A stretch of 33,255 nt of DNA from Akkermansia sp. GTDB lineage: Bacteria; Verrucomicrobiota; Verrucomicrobiia; Verrucomicrobiales; Akkermansiaceae. This document shows, piece by piece, positions 1 to 8,152 of the stretch. How positions within the stretch are numbered: the first letter of the stretch is position 1; each line of letters opens with the position of its first letter. The stretch spans positions 1 through 33,255 of the forward strand of contig JAKSOV010000013.1 of the NCBI GenBank assembly GCA_024405415.1. Reading direction: 5' to 3'. Below the pieces are notes generated by a model. It was not told the DNA's origin, did not search any database, and saw only the letters and a program-made list of their open reading frames with translations. Position numbers and translations under genes: made by a program.

Positions 1-17
1 GCACTCTATTCAAAAAT

Positions 18-45
18 AGTACATAGTACCTAGTACATAGTAAAT
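18..45. repeat. Heptamer array at the 3' end of the first gene
   Basis: Four consecutive 7-bp units (AGTACAT, AGTACCT, AGTACAT, AGTAAAT) end 10 nt before the stop codon of the minus-strand esterase. Reading leftward on the minus strand the next bases are TGAATAGAGTGC. The same spacer follows the heptamer arrays near 19.68 kb and 22.37 kb, where it leads into a GCGGC hairpin. The window therefore probably cuts through a copy of the composite heptamer/hairpin element. Confidence 0.8.
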
Positions 46-55
46 CTACAACTCC

Positions 56-1618
56 TTATTTCACCTCGCCCTTCACCATGCGCAGGGTGCCGTTGGCGTA
101 GTGCAGCGTGCCGCCCGAGACGGGGATGGTGTCGCCGTCCGCGCAAGGGGTGCCACCCACAATAAGGCTCTGCAAGCCCGTGAAGAGCGTGCCGTCCGCG
201 GCGCCGCCAAGGAGACACGAGTCGGCGGCAAGCTCCGCCTGCGCGATGCTGAGGGGCTCGGCGGGCCATTTCAGCGTGGCACCGCTTTCCATGACGAGGT
301 GCAGCGCGCTGTCTCCTTGCGGGAGTGCGGACAACTCCAGCGTGCGGCCTGCGCCGAGGCGCCATGTCTGCGGCGCCGTGGCGCACACGGGCACGCGCAG
401 GGCGAGGTGGCCGTGTTGCAGCTCGATGCCGCCCTGCCCGAGGCGCAGCTCGGGCGTTGCGCCCTCGGCAGGAGCGATGGTGACGGTCGCGTTGCGGATG
501 CCCGTGCTGTCGTCCTCCGAATAGGGGTCCTCGATGCGGATGCCGCCCACGGACCAGTCCGCAGACAGCAGCTCCGTGCCCTGCGCGCTGTGCAGCATGT
601 TGGCGGAGGAAAGGTCCCACACGGCCGTCTGCTGCGCCGTAGACAACGCTTTTTTCGGCGCGGCGAGGTGCCACCAGGCGCGAGCGTCATTCAGATAAAT
701 CGGCGTGCCCTCCTGCGCTCCCTCATACCACTGGCTGCGAACGCGGGAACGCCCGTCCGCCTTCGCCCCGCGCAGACGCGCCATCTGATAGGCATAGCGG
801 GCGCCGATGGTGAGCTGTGATACGCCGTCATAGTGAACACCGAGCCCGTCGCCTGCCGTAATCTTGTCCAAATCGCGCGTCACCACAAAGCCCATGTGCT
901 TGGCATCTGCCTCCGCCATGCGACGCATGGCGAGCGCCGTGGCTTTCACTGTATCGTTGTTCTGAGAACCCCATGTGGCGCACTCGCCGACCACGGCGGC
1001 CTTCAACGGAGCCTTGACGCGCTTGGCCTTGATATCCTTGCTCAAATCACGCCAAAAGGCCAAAAATTTCTCATCCGCCCCTGCGGCGCTGCGGTTGGAT
1101 TCGCCCTGCAGGTACATCACCCCCTCCACCGACACTTTATCGTAGCGCTTATCCACGGCGGCCAGCGCCGTGTTCACGGAGTTCACCAGCAGACCGTAGA
1201 GCGACTGCCCCTTGGCCCATTGCTCATTGCCGCCGCCGTCGCGAGAGCACTTGATGACGGCGATATTTTCCCGCGTGATACGGCGCATCGCGTAGGCAAA
1301 GCCGAACTCCGGGCCCATGCACTTGCTGCCGTAGGCAGGCAGCTGCGGCGCCACGGGTTCCCACGTCTTGCCCGCATCGGGCACCACGAGATTTTTCGAG
1401 GCTTCATTGGCGCTCACGCTGCCGCTCATGTTGCCGTTCCACATCAGCACGGGCGCGCCGCCCTGCCCCGTGGAGTATTCCGCCAACAGAACCTCGGGCA
1501 GCGGGTCGCCCTTCACCGCACCCAGCGAGTTCGACTGCCCCGTCAGGATGTACACATGCAGCACATCCGCCAAGGCACAGCTACAAAGCAGCAGGGACAA
1601 AAGGAAACGAGCCCACAT
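56..1618 (-). CDS. Secreted sialate O-acetylesterase-like SGNH hydrolase
   Basis: A 520-aa exported protein of the carbohydrate esterase / sialate O-acetylesterase (SASA) type, expected to remove acetyl groups from sugars outside the cytoplasm. Residues 1-17 form a short signal peptide. Block I is TGQSNSLG with the likely nucleophile Ser29. The family motif QGESN is at 171-175 and the likely catalytic His262 is in GVHYDGVSQ, followed by the usual GARYA. Residues after about 285 form a repetitive, beta-rich tail of unknown role that resembles extracellular adhesin or autotransporter passenger sequence. The gene starts 15 nt after the stop of the Sel1 lipoprotein gene, so the two are probably cotranscribed. 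No Shine-Dalgarno is visible. Host mucin sialic acid as substrate is inference; plant or bacterial acetylated glycans are equally possible. Confidence 0.82.
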   Translation of the reverse strand: MWARFLLSLLLCSCALADVLHVYILTGQSNSLGAVKGDPLPEVLLAEYSTGQGGAPVLMWNGNMSGSVSANEASKNLVVPDAGKTWEPVAPQLPAYGSKCMGPEFGFAYAMRRITRENIAVIKCSRDGGGNEQWAKGQSLYGLLVNSVNTALAAVDKRYDKVSVEGVMYLQGESNRSAAGADEKFLAFWRDLSKDIKAKRVKAPLKAAVVGECATWGSQNNDTVKATALAMRRMAEADAKHMGFVVTRDLDKITAGDGLGVHYDGVSQLTIGARYAYQMARLRGAKADGRSRVRSQWYEGAQEGTPIYLNDARAWWHLAAPKKALSTAQQTAVWDLSSANMLHSAQGTELLSADWSVGGIRIEDPYSEDDSTGIRNATVTIAPAEGATPELRLGQGGIELQHGHLALRVPVCATAPQTWRLGAGRTLELSALPQGDSALHLVMESGATLKWPAEPLSIAQAELAADSCLLGGAADGTLFTGLQSLIVGGTPCADGDTIPVSGGTLHYANGTLRMVKGEVK

Positions 1619-1633
1619 GACGTCGGGGAATAA

Positions 1634-2200
1634 TCACTGCTTCTGCTCGCGCAGGGCCTTCCACGCGGCCTTGGCCGGCTCATAGCCGTTCATCTCCGCA
1701 CGGCTCAGCCAGCGCTCTGCCTCGATAGCATCCACCGCCACGCCGAGACCGTCGCGATAGGCGCAGCCGAGGGTATACTGCGCCGCAGGGAGGCCCGCAT
1801 AGGCCGCCTTCGTGCAGTGCTCGATAAAGGCTTTCTCATCCGCCGCCACGCCCTCGCCGAGTGCATAGCAGCGCGCCAGATTAAAGTGCGCTGCGGCATT
1901 GCCCTGCTCCGCCGCCGCGCGGTACAGCTCCGCCGCCTTGGCGGCATCCCCGGGCAGCCCTTCCTTGCCCTCTGCATAGAGCAGCGCGAGGTTGTTCTGA
2001 GCCACGGCATCGCCGCCTTCGGCAGCCTTCAGGAGAGAGAGCACCTCCTCGCTCAGCGCGGGTTCGGGCGCCGGTGCAGGTGCCTCAGCAGCGGGCACCT
2101 CCACCTCGGCCGTCTGCGGTGCGGGGGCGTCCTTCTTGTCCTTACACGCGGACACCAGCGCAAGCGCTGCAAAAGCCATCGGCAGATACAAACTTTTCAT
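1634..2200 (-). CDS. Sel1-repeat lipoprotein
   Basis: A 188-aa protein starting at MKSLYLPM, chosen because a lipoprotein signal with lipobox LVSAC (lipidated Cys about residue 19) follows and a promoter lies just upstream. An Ala/Pro/Glu-rich linker follows, then Sel1/TPR-like repeats from about residue 50 to the end (patterns such as AAEGGDAVAQNNLALLYAEG and AAEQGNAAAHFNLARCYALG). Such repeats usually mediate protein-protein contacts. The lipid anchor places it on the inner or outer membrane facing the periplasm. It precedes the esterase gene by 15 nt. The frame stays open upstream for 86 codons, but that extension has no signal-like character and would erase the lipoprotein signal. Confidence 0.85.
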   Translation of the reverse strand: MKSLYLPMAFAALALVSACKDKKDAPAPQTAEVEVPAAEAPAPAPEPALSEEVLSLLKAAEGGDAVAQNNLALLYAEGKEGLPGDAAKAAELYRAAAEQGNAAAHFNLARCYALGEGVAADEKAFIEHCTKAAYAGLPAAQYTLGCAYRDGLGVAVDAIEAERWLSRAEMNGYEPAKAAWKALREQKQ

Positions 2201-2207
2201 GCCCACC

Positions 2208-2235
2208 ATTTTACGCGCACGCGCGTAAAAGTCAA
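2208..2235 (-). promoter_or_regulatory. Promoter of the Sel1 lipoprotein gene, predicted leaderless
   Basis: On the minus strand TTGACT (2230-2235) and TAAAAT (2208-2213) are separated by 16 bp. Only 7 nt lie between the -10 box and the ATG, so transcription should begin at or next to the start codon. Confidence 0.7.
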
Positions 2236-2274
2236 ACGAAACACGGATAAATGGACCTTTATCGCCCGCGCGTC

Positions 2275-3642
2275 TCAAAACAGTCGTCTTGCGGTGCGGC
2301 GGAAGCGAAGCGCCAACAAGACGGCAGCTACCGTCAACGCCACGATGAAGCTCACCCATGCGCCCGCAGCACCCATGGCAGGCACGAGCAGGTCCGTGTG
2401 GATGAGCACACAGGCCAGCGGGAAACCCACCAGCCAATAGCTGCCGAGGCAAATCCATGTGATGGCTGCCGTATCCTGACAGCCGCGCAGAATGCCCGAG
2501 AGCAGCGCCTGCGCGCCGTCGGAAAACTGGTAAATGGCGCAGAAGAAAAGTAGCTGCGCGGCCAAGGCGGCAATTGCGGCATCCTCCGTATAGCAGGCCA
2601 CAATCTGCGCGCGGAAGAGAATCGTGCAGATGAAGAGCAGCAGCACCCCCGTGAACATCGCAACAAAACTCGTGCGCACCAGCGCAAAAAACTTCTCTTT
2701 ATCCCGCGCGCCGATATGGAAGGCCGCGCGGATGGATGCCGCCACACCGAAGCTGAGCGGCAGCATGAAAATCATACCCGACACGTTGATGGACACCTGC
2801 TGCGCTGCCACCGCGAGCTTGCCCAGCGGCGCAATCAGGAAGGTGATGACCGAGAAAAAGCTCATCTCGCAAAGCGAGGACAGGCCCAGCGGGAAACCGA
2901 GGCGGAAAATGATGCCGAGCTGGTGCCTGTCAGGCAGGCGCAGCGCCAGCCATTGCAGCGTGGTGCGGCGGTACTGCGGGATCGTCAGCAGCAGGGCCGT
3001 CATCCCCAGCGCCATCATCCAGATAATCAGCGCGCTCGCCAAGCCGCAACCTGCACCGCCGAGCGCAGGAAAGCCACCCCAGCCGAACACGAACACGAGA
3101 TTGAGCGGAATGTTCACCACCACACCCAGCATCGAAAAAATCATCCCCGGGCGCGTCTGCCCGAAACCCTCGAAGTGCGACTGCGCCACGCGGAACCACA
3201 AGTTCGCGGGGATGCCCGCCATCATGAACCACGTGTAGAGCTGCGCCGTGCGGGCAATCTCCGGTTCCTCCGTCACCGAATCGAACAGGCAACTGCCCAC
3301 GCCCAACACCAACCACACCACGGGCAGCAGCAGCGCCGCCAGCGCCCGCGTGTTGCTGAGCACCGCGCCGGCCTTGCCCGCGCACCCTGCGCCGCGCAAG
3401 CGCGAAATCATGGGTGTGGCAATCGTCAGAATCGTGCCGAAGCCCACCATCACGGGAATAACCAGCGAGGTGCCGAGCCCCACCGCTGCCAACTCGTTGG
3501 CGCCCGCGCGCCCCGCGGCAATCGTGTCCGTCACGCCCATGCCGATCTGCATCACATTGCCGATATAGAGCGGCAGCATGAGCATCAAGAGGCGTTTCAG
3601 CTCCTTGGGGTCAATCCGGAGTGCTGTACCGAGGGCGGGCAT
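2275..3642 (-). CDS. MATE family multidrug/cation exporter
   Basis: A 455-aa polytopic inner-membrane protein with about twelve hydrophobic segments, the usual size for MATE (NorM/DinF-type) antiporters that expel drugs or cationic compounds using Na+ or H+ gradients. The N-terminus (ELKRLLMLMLPLYIGN, then DTIAAGRAGANELAAVGLG) matches the conserved first two helices of the family. The start at MPALGTAL is chosen because the longer open frame would run back through the tRNA-Glu gene and its terminator. No ribosome-binding site is visible, and the promoter is not clear: an AT-rich stretch lies directly before the ATG. The Sel1 gene follows after 74 nt with its own promoter. Substrate cannot be inferred. 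Confidence 0.9.
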   Translation of the reverse strand: MPALGTALRIDPKELKRLLMLMLPLYIGNVMQIGMGVTDTIAAGRAGANELAAVGLGTSLVIPVMVGFGTILTIATPMISRLRGAGCAGKAGAVLSNTRALAALLLPVVWLVLGVGSCLFDSVTEEPEIARTAQLYTWFMMAGIPANLWFRVAQSHFEGFGQTRPGMIFSMLGVVVNIPLNLVFVFGWGGFPALGGAGCGLASALIIWMMALGMTALLLTIPQYRRTTLQWLALRLPDRHQLGIIFRLGFPLGLSSLCEMSFFSVITFLIAPLGKLAVAAQQVSINVSGMIFMLPLSFGVAASIRAAFHIGARDKEKFFALVRTSFVAMFTGVLLLFICTILFRAQIVACYTEDAAIAALAAQLLFFCAIYQFSDGAQALLSGILRGCQDTAAITWICLGSYWLVGFPLACVLIHTDLLVPAMGAAGAWVSFIVALTVAAVLLALRFRRTARRLF

Positions 3643-3663
3643 AACGATATAATCGAATGAACC

Positions 3664-3692
3664 AAAAAGGCCACGTTCAGACGAACGTGACC
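3664..3692 (-). terminator. Intrinsic terminator of tRNA-Glu
   Basis: On the minus strand a 10-bp stem (GGTCACGTTC / GAACGTGGCC, one G-U pair) with a 4-nt loop is followed by five T residues, starting 6 nt after the tRNA 3' end. Confidence 0.85.
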
Positions 3693-3698
3693 TTTCAG

Positions 3699-3770
3699 CA
3701 TCCGGAACGGGAATCGAACCCGTGTTGCAGGAATGAAAATCCTGAGTCCTAACCCCTAGACGATCCGGAC
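3699..3770 (-). tRNA. tRNA-Glu (anticodon UUC)
   Basis: Cloverleaf on the minus strand: acceptor GTCCGGA pairs with TCCGGAT, D arm includes GTCTAGGGGTTAGGAC, anticodon stem CAGGA/TCCTG with loop TTTTCAT gives anticodon TTC, and the T arm is ACGGGTTCGATTCCCGT. The discriminator is G. The 3' CCA is not encoded (CTG follows). Confidence 0.95.
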
Positions 3771-3797
3771 AGGTTAACGCAACAGGAGCGTGCGGCG

Positions 3798-3826
3798 ATA
3801 CTAGCAGCAAAACACCCCCGACGCAA
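3798..3826 (-). promoter_or_regulatory. Promoter of tRNA-Glu
   Basis: Minus-strand TTGCGT (3821-3826) and TAGTAT (3798-3803) with a 17-bp spacer, about 27 nt before the mature tRNA 5' end. Confidence 0.6.
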
Positions 3827-3899
3827 GACTAAAATGAGATTTTGGCAAAAAAACTTCAAAAAAGCGCAGAATCGACAGATGGGAATATGTTGAATTCAT

Positions 3900-3958
3900 G
3901 CGCGGTGCAGCCGCGCCTGACTTTCAAAATCGTACATCGTACATCGTAAATCGTACAT
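3900..3958. repeat. Heptamer array plus GC hairpin downstream of the secretin operon
   Basis: Four 7-bp units (CGTACAT, CGTACAT, CGTAAAT, CGTACAT) at 3931-3958 lie beside a GCGCGG-TGCAG-CCGCGC hairpin at 3900-3916. The order, seen from the secretin stop codon, is terminator, array, hairpin: the same order as in the other copies of the composite element. Confidence 0.8.
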
Positions 3959-3960
3959 AC

Positions 3961-3992
3961 AAAAAACCCGCCCTGCCGGGAGGCAGGGCGGG
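3961..3992 (-). terminator. Intrinsic terminator of the pilus-like operon
   Basis: On the minus strand an 11-bp perfect stem (CCCGCCCTGCC / GGCAGGGCGGG) with a 4-nt loop is followed by six T residues, 30 nt after the secretin stop codon. Confidence 0.9.
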
Positions 3993-4022
3993 CAAGAATT
4001 ACCATTTGAACCGGGGTAACGA

Positions 4023-6893
4023 TCAGGGATTCACCAGACCGTCATCGGGGAAGAGGCCCGGAGCGGAGGTACCCGCGGAGGAAGCCTCGGAGCCGCGGCC
4101 CGTGTCGCGCTTGCGCATGGGCTTGCCGAAGGGATCGATCACATCCGCCGTCACGAAAATCATGAGGTTCTTGCGGACATGGGATTCAGCCTCGGAGCGG
4201 AACAGGCGGCCGACGAGGGGCAGGTCACCGAAGACAGGCACCTTATCCTCAACCTTCTGCACCTCATCCTCAATCAAACCACCGATGGCGATGGTGTGAC
4301 CATCGTACACGCAGGGGTTGGAGTTGATGTAGCGGCGGCTGAAGATGGGCATATCGATGCGGTTCTCCGTCAGCTCGACGTGCTCAATCTTGGAGGAGTT
4401 AGCCACAGCAGCCGTGATGGGCGAGCCGTAGTTCACGAAACCTTCGAAGTCAACAACGCGGATTTCGAAGCGCTTGAAGCGGACGATATCGCCGTCGGAG
4501 TCCTTGAGAGGCTCAATCTGGAAGCGCATCATGATACCGACTTCTTCCACAGCCCACTCGGAGGGGTTGGCGGGAGAGGCAACGGGCATGGAGCCGTAGC
4601 TGCCGTTGTTGTTGTTGTTATTGTTGTTGTTATTGTTGTGACCGCCGTTGGAGTTGATCTGGGGCTCATCGTAGGCGATGGGGTAGATGAAGCGGCGAAC
4701 CACCTCAATCTTAGCGCAACCCTGCTCATCGTTCTGGTCAGAGGCCAGGGGATCGGGGGCGGGAGCGTACTCCATCTGCTCGTCACCGCTGATCACCAAG
4801 CTCGGGGCAGACATCACATCCACGCCCTTCTTCTGGGAGAGGCCGCGCATGATCATCTGGAAGGAGCCGGAGTCGTAGATACCGGAGAGAGACAGGACGC
4901 CGGGAGCAGCACCGTAGGTGGCGGAAGCCGCAGCGGAACCGGAGGAAATCAGGTTGTTGATGGCGCTGGTGTTGATAGCGCCGCTGCCGGTGCGGAGACC
5001 GCCGGTCATGAGACCGTTGGAGATGGCATCGCGAGCGTTGAAGCCCTCCTTGACGGGCCAGGAACCGCTATTGGTGTGGTTGTTGGCATAGCCCGTACCG
5101 CCGGAGGTCACGAAGTCGGAGGACGTGCGGGGCGTGGTGGCGTTCTGACCGTTCACACCGCCGAGGAAGGCCGTACCGGCATCGTTGATGGAGAAAGGAT
5201 TCACCACCCAGTCGAAGCTGAGCTCCTCGTCGTTCTGCTGAGAAACCTCAACGAACTTGGCGCTCACCTTCACCATCTTGGGCATATCCTGACGGAACTT
5301 GTTGATGGCTTCCTCCACGGTGTCGAGTTCGTCATCGGTGTTGTACACGGTGAGGACACCCGTGGTGCGGGAGTACTGAGCCGTGGAGCCCTGCGGGAAG
5401 GAAACACCCATGTCAATCAGGGAAGCCTTGGCGTCAATCTTCTTAGCCTTGTGCTTGGAAGAGGACACGAAATCGGAATCCTCATCTTCCTCCTCCTCGG
5501 CGCCGTCGTTGCCGGTGAAGAAGGAGGGACGCACCGTCCACTGACGGCGGGTCATGCGCTGAGAAGCGGCACCCTTCTGGTAGACGACCACGGCGTTGTC
5601 TTCCACGCGCATCTCGCAACCCGTGAGGCTGCACACGCGGCGAAGGAGATCAGCAGCGGAAACGTCCTGAAGCTTGAGAGAGGGGATAATGGCGGGAGCG
5701 ATGGTCTGCTGCACTGCCACGGGAGCCGCGGCGGGAGCGGAGCTCTCCTCCTCATCATCATCGTCCTCATCGTCGTCATCGGAAGCAGCGGGGGCGGGAG
5801 CAGCAGCGGGAGCGGCAGCCACCTGAGCCTTCTCGTAGATGAAGTTCATCTGCATGCCGGCCTTGCGGGCCTCGGCGCGGAGGAAGTCCAGAGCGTCCTC
5901 CATGGGCGTCTCCTCGAAGTTGACAGCGGAGATGCGGAGGCTGTTGAGGTTCTCGGAGTTGCGGAGCACGCCCTCGGAAACCTGAGCGGTCTCGGTGCCG
6001 CCGAGCTCGATATCGGGAAGGTCCTGAGGAAGCTGTTCCTCCCAGAGGGCGTCCACCTCGGCCAGAGCCTTGGCGCGATAGGAGTCATGAGCGGCCGTGT
6101 AGTAGTTGGAGCGGCGCTTGCTGATGCTCTCCTGACCGCGACGGGCAGCGGTGTTGTAGGGGTCGATGGCAATCACACGATTGAACTCGGCATAAGCCGC
6201 ATCGTAGTTGCCCAGATCAAGGTAACCATAGGCCAGCGTGAGCAGGCGGTTCACCTCTTCCACATTCTTGACATGCTCAGGCGTCAGAGCAGGGTTGTGA
6301 CGAATCGGGTCGCGCATCAGGGAGAGCTCCTTGCGGGCGCGGGCATTGTTCGGGTCACGGGAAAGGACGTCCAGCAGAAGCTGTTCGGCATCGTCGTAGC
6401 GGCCGATGCGGGAGTACTCGATAGCCACGGCGATGGAGGCATCGCCGATGCTCTTGACGATGAACTCCTGCATCTTCTGCGTAGCGGGAGCCTTGGGGAT
6501 AGCCGTCCAAGCGGCCTGATACTTGTCGAGAGCGTCCTTGTACTTCTTCTCCGAGTACGCCGTGCGGCCTTCCTGCAGGAGCTGCAGAGCCTCGGCGCTC
6601 TTAGCCTGACGGCGAGCCGTCTCGCGGGCGTTGATGCTGTCCTGCTGTTCAGAGCCGGCATACACGGCGGTCGGGCCGACCTGGCTGGTGCCGGCGGCGG
6701 TCGACGTGCTCAGATAACCTGCCGTAGCGGCGGGCGTTTGGGCCGTAGCGGGCGTCTGTGTCGGAGCGCCGGCGGGACGAGCGGCCGATGTGCTCAGATA
6801 GCCTGCCGTAGCAGCCGATGCAAAGGGGCAACCGGCGGCAAGCGCAATGAGAATCATCGCTCGCTTAGAGTGGGTGAGAGGTGCGTGGTTCAT
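4023..6893 (-). CDS. Secretin, PilQ/Amuc_1098-like outer-membrane channel
   Basis: A 956-aa secretin expected to form the multimeric outer-membrane pore of a type IV pilus-like machine. Residues 1-27 are a signal peptide. Two TAGYLSTS repeats follow (about 29-36 and 57-64). TPR-like helices span about 95-260 in place of the AMIN domains of classical PilQ, and an STN-like region is at about 317-440. The secretin core extends to about residue 930 with the signature VPVFGDLPLVGRLF near its end. An acidic block (DDDDEDDDDEEE at about 372-383), a second acid-rich stretch and eleven Asn in a row (4605-4637) lie in linkers. It is the last gene of the five-gene operon and is followed by a strong terminator. 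There is no Shine-Dalgarno; 95 nt separate it from the preceding gene, so an internal promoter is possible. Confidence 0.93.
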   Translation of the reverse strand: MNHAPLTHSKRAMILIALAAGCPFASAATAGYLSTSAARPAGAPTQTPATAQTPAATAGYLSTSTAAGTSQVGPTAVYAGSEQQDSINARETARRQAKSAEALQLLQEGRTAYSEKKYKDALDKYQAAWTAIPKAPATQKMQEFIVKSIGDASIAVAIEYSRIGRYDDAEQLLLDVLSRDPNNARARKELSLMRDPIRHNPALTPEHVKNVEEVNRLLTLAYGYLDLGNYDAAYAEFNRVIAIDPYNTAARRGQESISKRRSNYYTAAHDSYRAKALAEVDALWEEQLPQDLPDIELGGTETAQVSEGVLRNSENLNSLRISAVNFEETPMEDALDFLRAEARKAGMQMNFIYEKAQVAAAPAAAPAPAASDDDDEDDDDEEESSAPAAAPVAVQQTIAPAIIPSLKLQDVSAADLLRRVCSLTGCEMRVEDNAVVVYQKGAASQRMTRRQWTVRPSFFTGNDGAEEEEDEDSDFVSSSKHKAKKIDAKASLIDMGVSFPQGSTAQYSRTTGVLTVYNTDDELDTVEEAINKFRQDMPKMVKVSAKFVEVSQQNDEELSFDWVVNPFSINDAGTAFLGGVNGQNATTPRTSSDFVTSGGTGYANNHTNSGSWPVKEGFNARDAISNGLMTGGLRTGSGAINTSAINNLISSGSAAASATYGAAPGVLSLSGIYDSGSFQMIMRGLSQKKGVDVMSAPSLVISGDEQMEYAPAPDPLASDQNDEQGCAKIEVVRRFIYPIAYDEPQINSNGGHNNNNNNNNNNNGSYGSMPVASPANPSEWAVEEVGIMMRFQIEPLKDSDGDIVRFKRFEIRVVDFEGFVNYGSPITAAVANSSKIEHVELTENRIDMPIFSRRYINSNPCVYDGHTIAIGGLIEDEVQKVEDKVPVFGDLPLVGRLFRSEAESHVRKNLMIFVTADVIDPFGKPMRKRDTGRGSEASSAGTSAPGLFPDDGLVNP
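4605..4637 (-). repeat. Asn-codon microsatellite inside the secretin gene
   Basis: Eleven consecutive Asn codons (AAC with two AAT interruptions) in the loop between NGGH and GSYGS. A trinucleotide tract of this kind can change length without breaking the frame. Confidence 0.9.
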
Positions 6894-6988
6894 GGTAATG
6901 TCTAATTTATGGCAGATTTTTTAGTGATTGTAAAGTCTACAATTGATTTTTTTGAGCGCTCTGCGCGCTTTTTTTGAAGATTTTTTCA

Positions 6989-8128
6989 TTATTTGCCCTC
7001 GGGGGCTGTTTTTTGACCTGCTTTGGGCACGTTGACAGGGCTTTCCATGCCCTCGATGCTGATGTTGACGCTGCCGGATTTATCCATCGTCTCGAGCTTG
7101 GCGTTCATGGGCTTGCCGTCGCTGTAACCGCCGGGGATGACGAAGTCGCCCTTCTCCTGGCACTTGACGGTTTTACCCGCAGCGCTGCCTGCGGTGACGC
7201 GCAGCGTAATCGTCTTATCCTTAATCTGGCGGCCGCGCACGTCATCAGGCTTAGCAGCCTTGGCGATACGGGGCGTACCGGGCACAACGATAAACTCCTT
7301 GTTGTCGGGATTGGCCGTCTCGTTGTCGCGGACAACGATGACGTTCATGTCCGTCTTGTTGCCGCCCAGGTCCGTGCGGACAACCTTATCAAACTTCACA
7401 AAGGTGAAGCGGTTGTCACCATCCTTGAGGCCGAAGCTCTGGCCGGGCTTCACCGTCTTCTTGAAGGAGGGCTGGATATCGCCCTCGGTCTTGAAGATGC
7501 GGATCTCAGCCTCGGTAGGAGCGGCGTCATACTGCAAAGCGCCGGAAACGGAGACGACGGCGGATGCCTCGCTCACTCCCACAACTTCCAGCTTGGGGGC
7601 CTCGTTCACGCGCACAAGGGCGGGATAGCTTGCCACGTCGGCGGGGGAGGTATGGGCGAGGAACTCCTCGCGGTTGGAGAAACCGTCCTTGTCGCTGTCC
7701 ATGTCCAGACCGTCTGCGCGGCCGAGAGCGTCGGCAATGCCGTTGGTGATGAACCAGCTGTTGGGCACATCGGCATGAACCGCAGGGGCGGCGGGGTCAT
7801 AGATGTCGATAATCGTGTTCTTCTGCTGCGAGTCGGAGCTGACCTGCCACAGCTCGGTAGAGAAGAAGAGGGGCGCCATGCGGGGCTTGCCGTTGATGAC
7901 GGCGCCCTCGGGCGCGGCGTCGCTCACGGTGCGGTCGCTCTTGAGGTTGGCCTTCACCTGCTCTGCCTGAGCGGTGAGAGAGCCGTCCCCCTTGCCGCCG
8001 CTCACGACGGTGTCGGGGACAACAACCTTGGAAGACATCATGGTGTACGCGCCGAGACCGGCGGCGGCCAGTCCGAGGACGGCACCGATAATCAGCGCAT
8101 TCTTACCGGAATTGGATTGATCTGCCAT
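6989..8128 (-). CDS. Amuc_1099-like pilus operon protein
   Basis: A 379-aa protein with one N-terminal membrane helix (about residues 10-30) and a large periplasmic domain. It lies between the Amuc_1100-like and secretin genes, the place of Amuc_1099 in Akkermansia and of PilP in the classical pilMNOPQ order. It may therefore link the inner-membrane proteins to the secretin, but no PilP motif is recognised. Residues 141-155 read LDMDSDKDGFSNREE, a DxDxDG calcium-binding loop of thrombospondin type 3 or EF-hand kind. The rest is beta-rich and unrecognised. The gap to the upstream Amuc_1100-like gene is 24 nt, so the two are almost certainly cotranscribed. No Shine-Dalgarno precedes the ATG. 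Confidence 0.82.
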   Translation of the reverse strand: MADQSNSGKNALIIGAVLGLAAAGLGAYTMMSSKVVVPDTVVSGGKGDGSLTAQAEQVKANLKSDRTVSDAAPEGAVINGKPRMAPLFFSTELWQVSSDSQQKNTIIDIYDPAAPAVHADVPNSWFITNGIADALGRADGLDMDSDKDGFSNREEFLAHTSPADVASYPALVRVNEAPKLEVVGVSEASAVVSVSGALQYDAAPTEAEIRIFKTEGDIQPSFKKTVKPGQSFGLKDGDNRFTFVKFDKVVRTDLGGNKTDMNVIVVRDNETANPDNKEFIVVPGTPRIAKAAKPDDVRGRQIKDKTITLRVTAGSAAGKTVKCQEKGDFVIPGGYSDGKPMNAKLETMDKSGSVNISIEGMESPVNVPKAGQKTAPEGK

Positions 8129-8152
8129 AACGGAGATAGGGAGGGTAAAATC

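Noticed and set aside
3643-3810. N-terminal extension of the MATE protein
   Set aside because: The extension would translate through the tRNA-Glu gene and its terminator, and family members start at the MPALG/ELKRLL region.
6950-6978. Plus-strand hairpin with T-run between the Amuc_1099-like and secretin genes
   Set aside because: AGCGC/GCGCT with T residues would terminate only plus-strand transcription, for which there is no gene; on the minus strand the flank is A-rich, so it is not an operon terminator.
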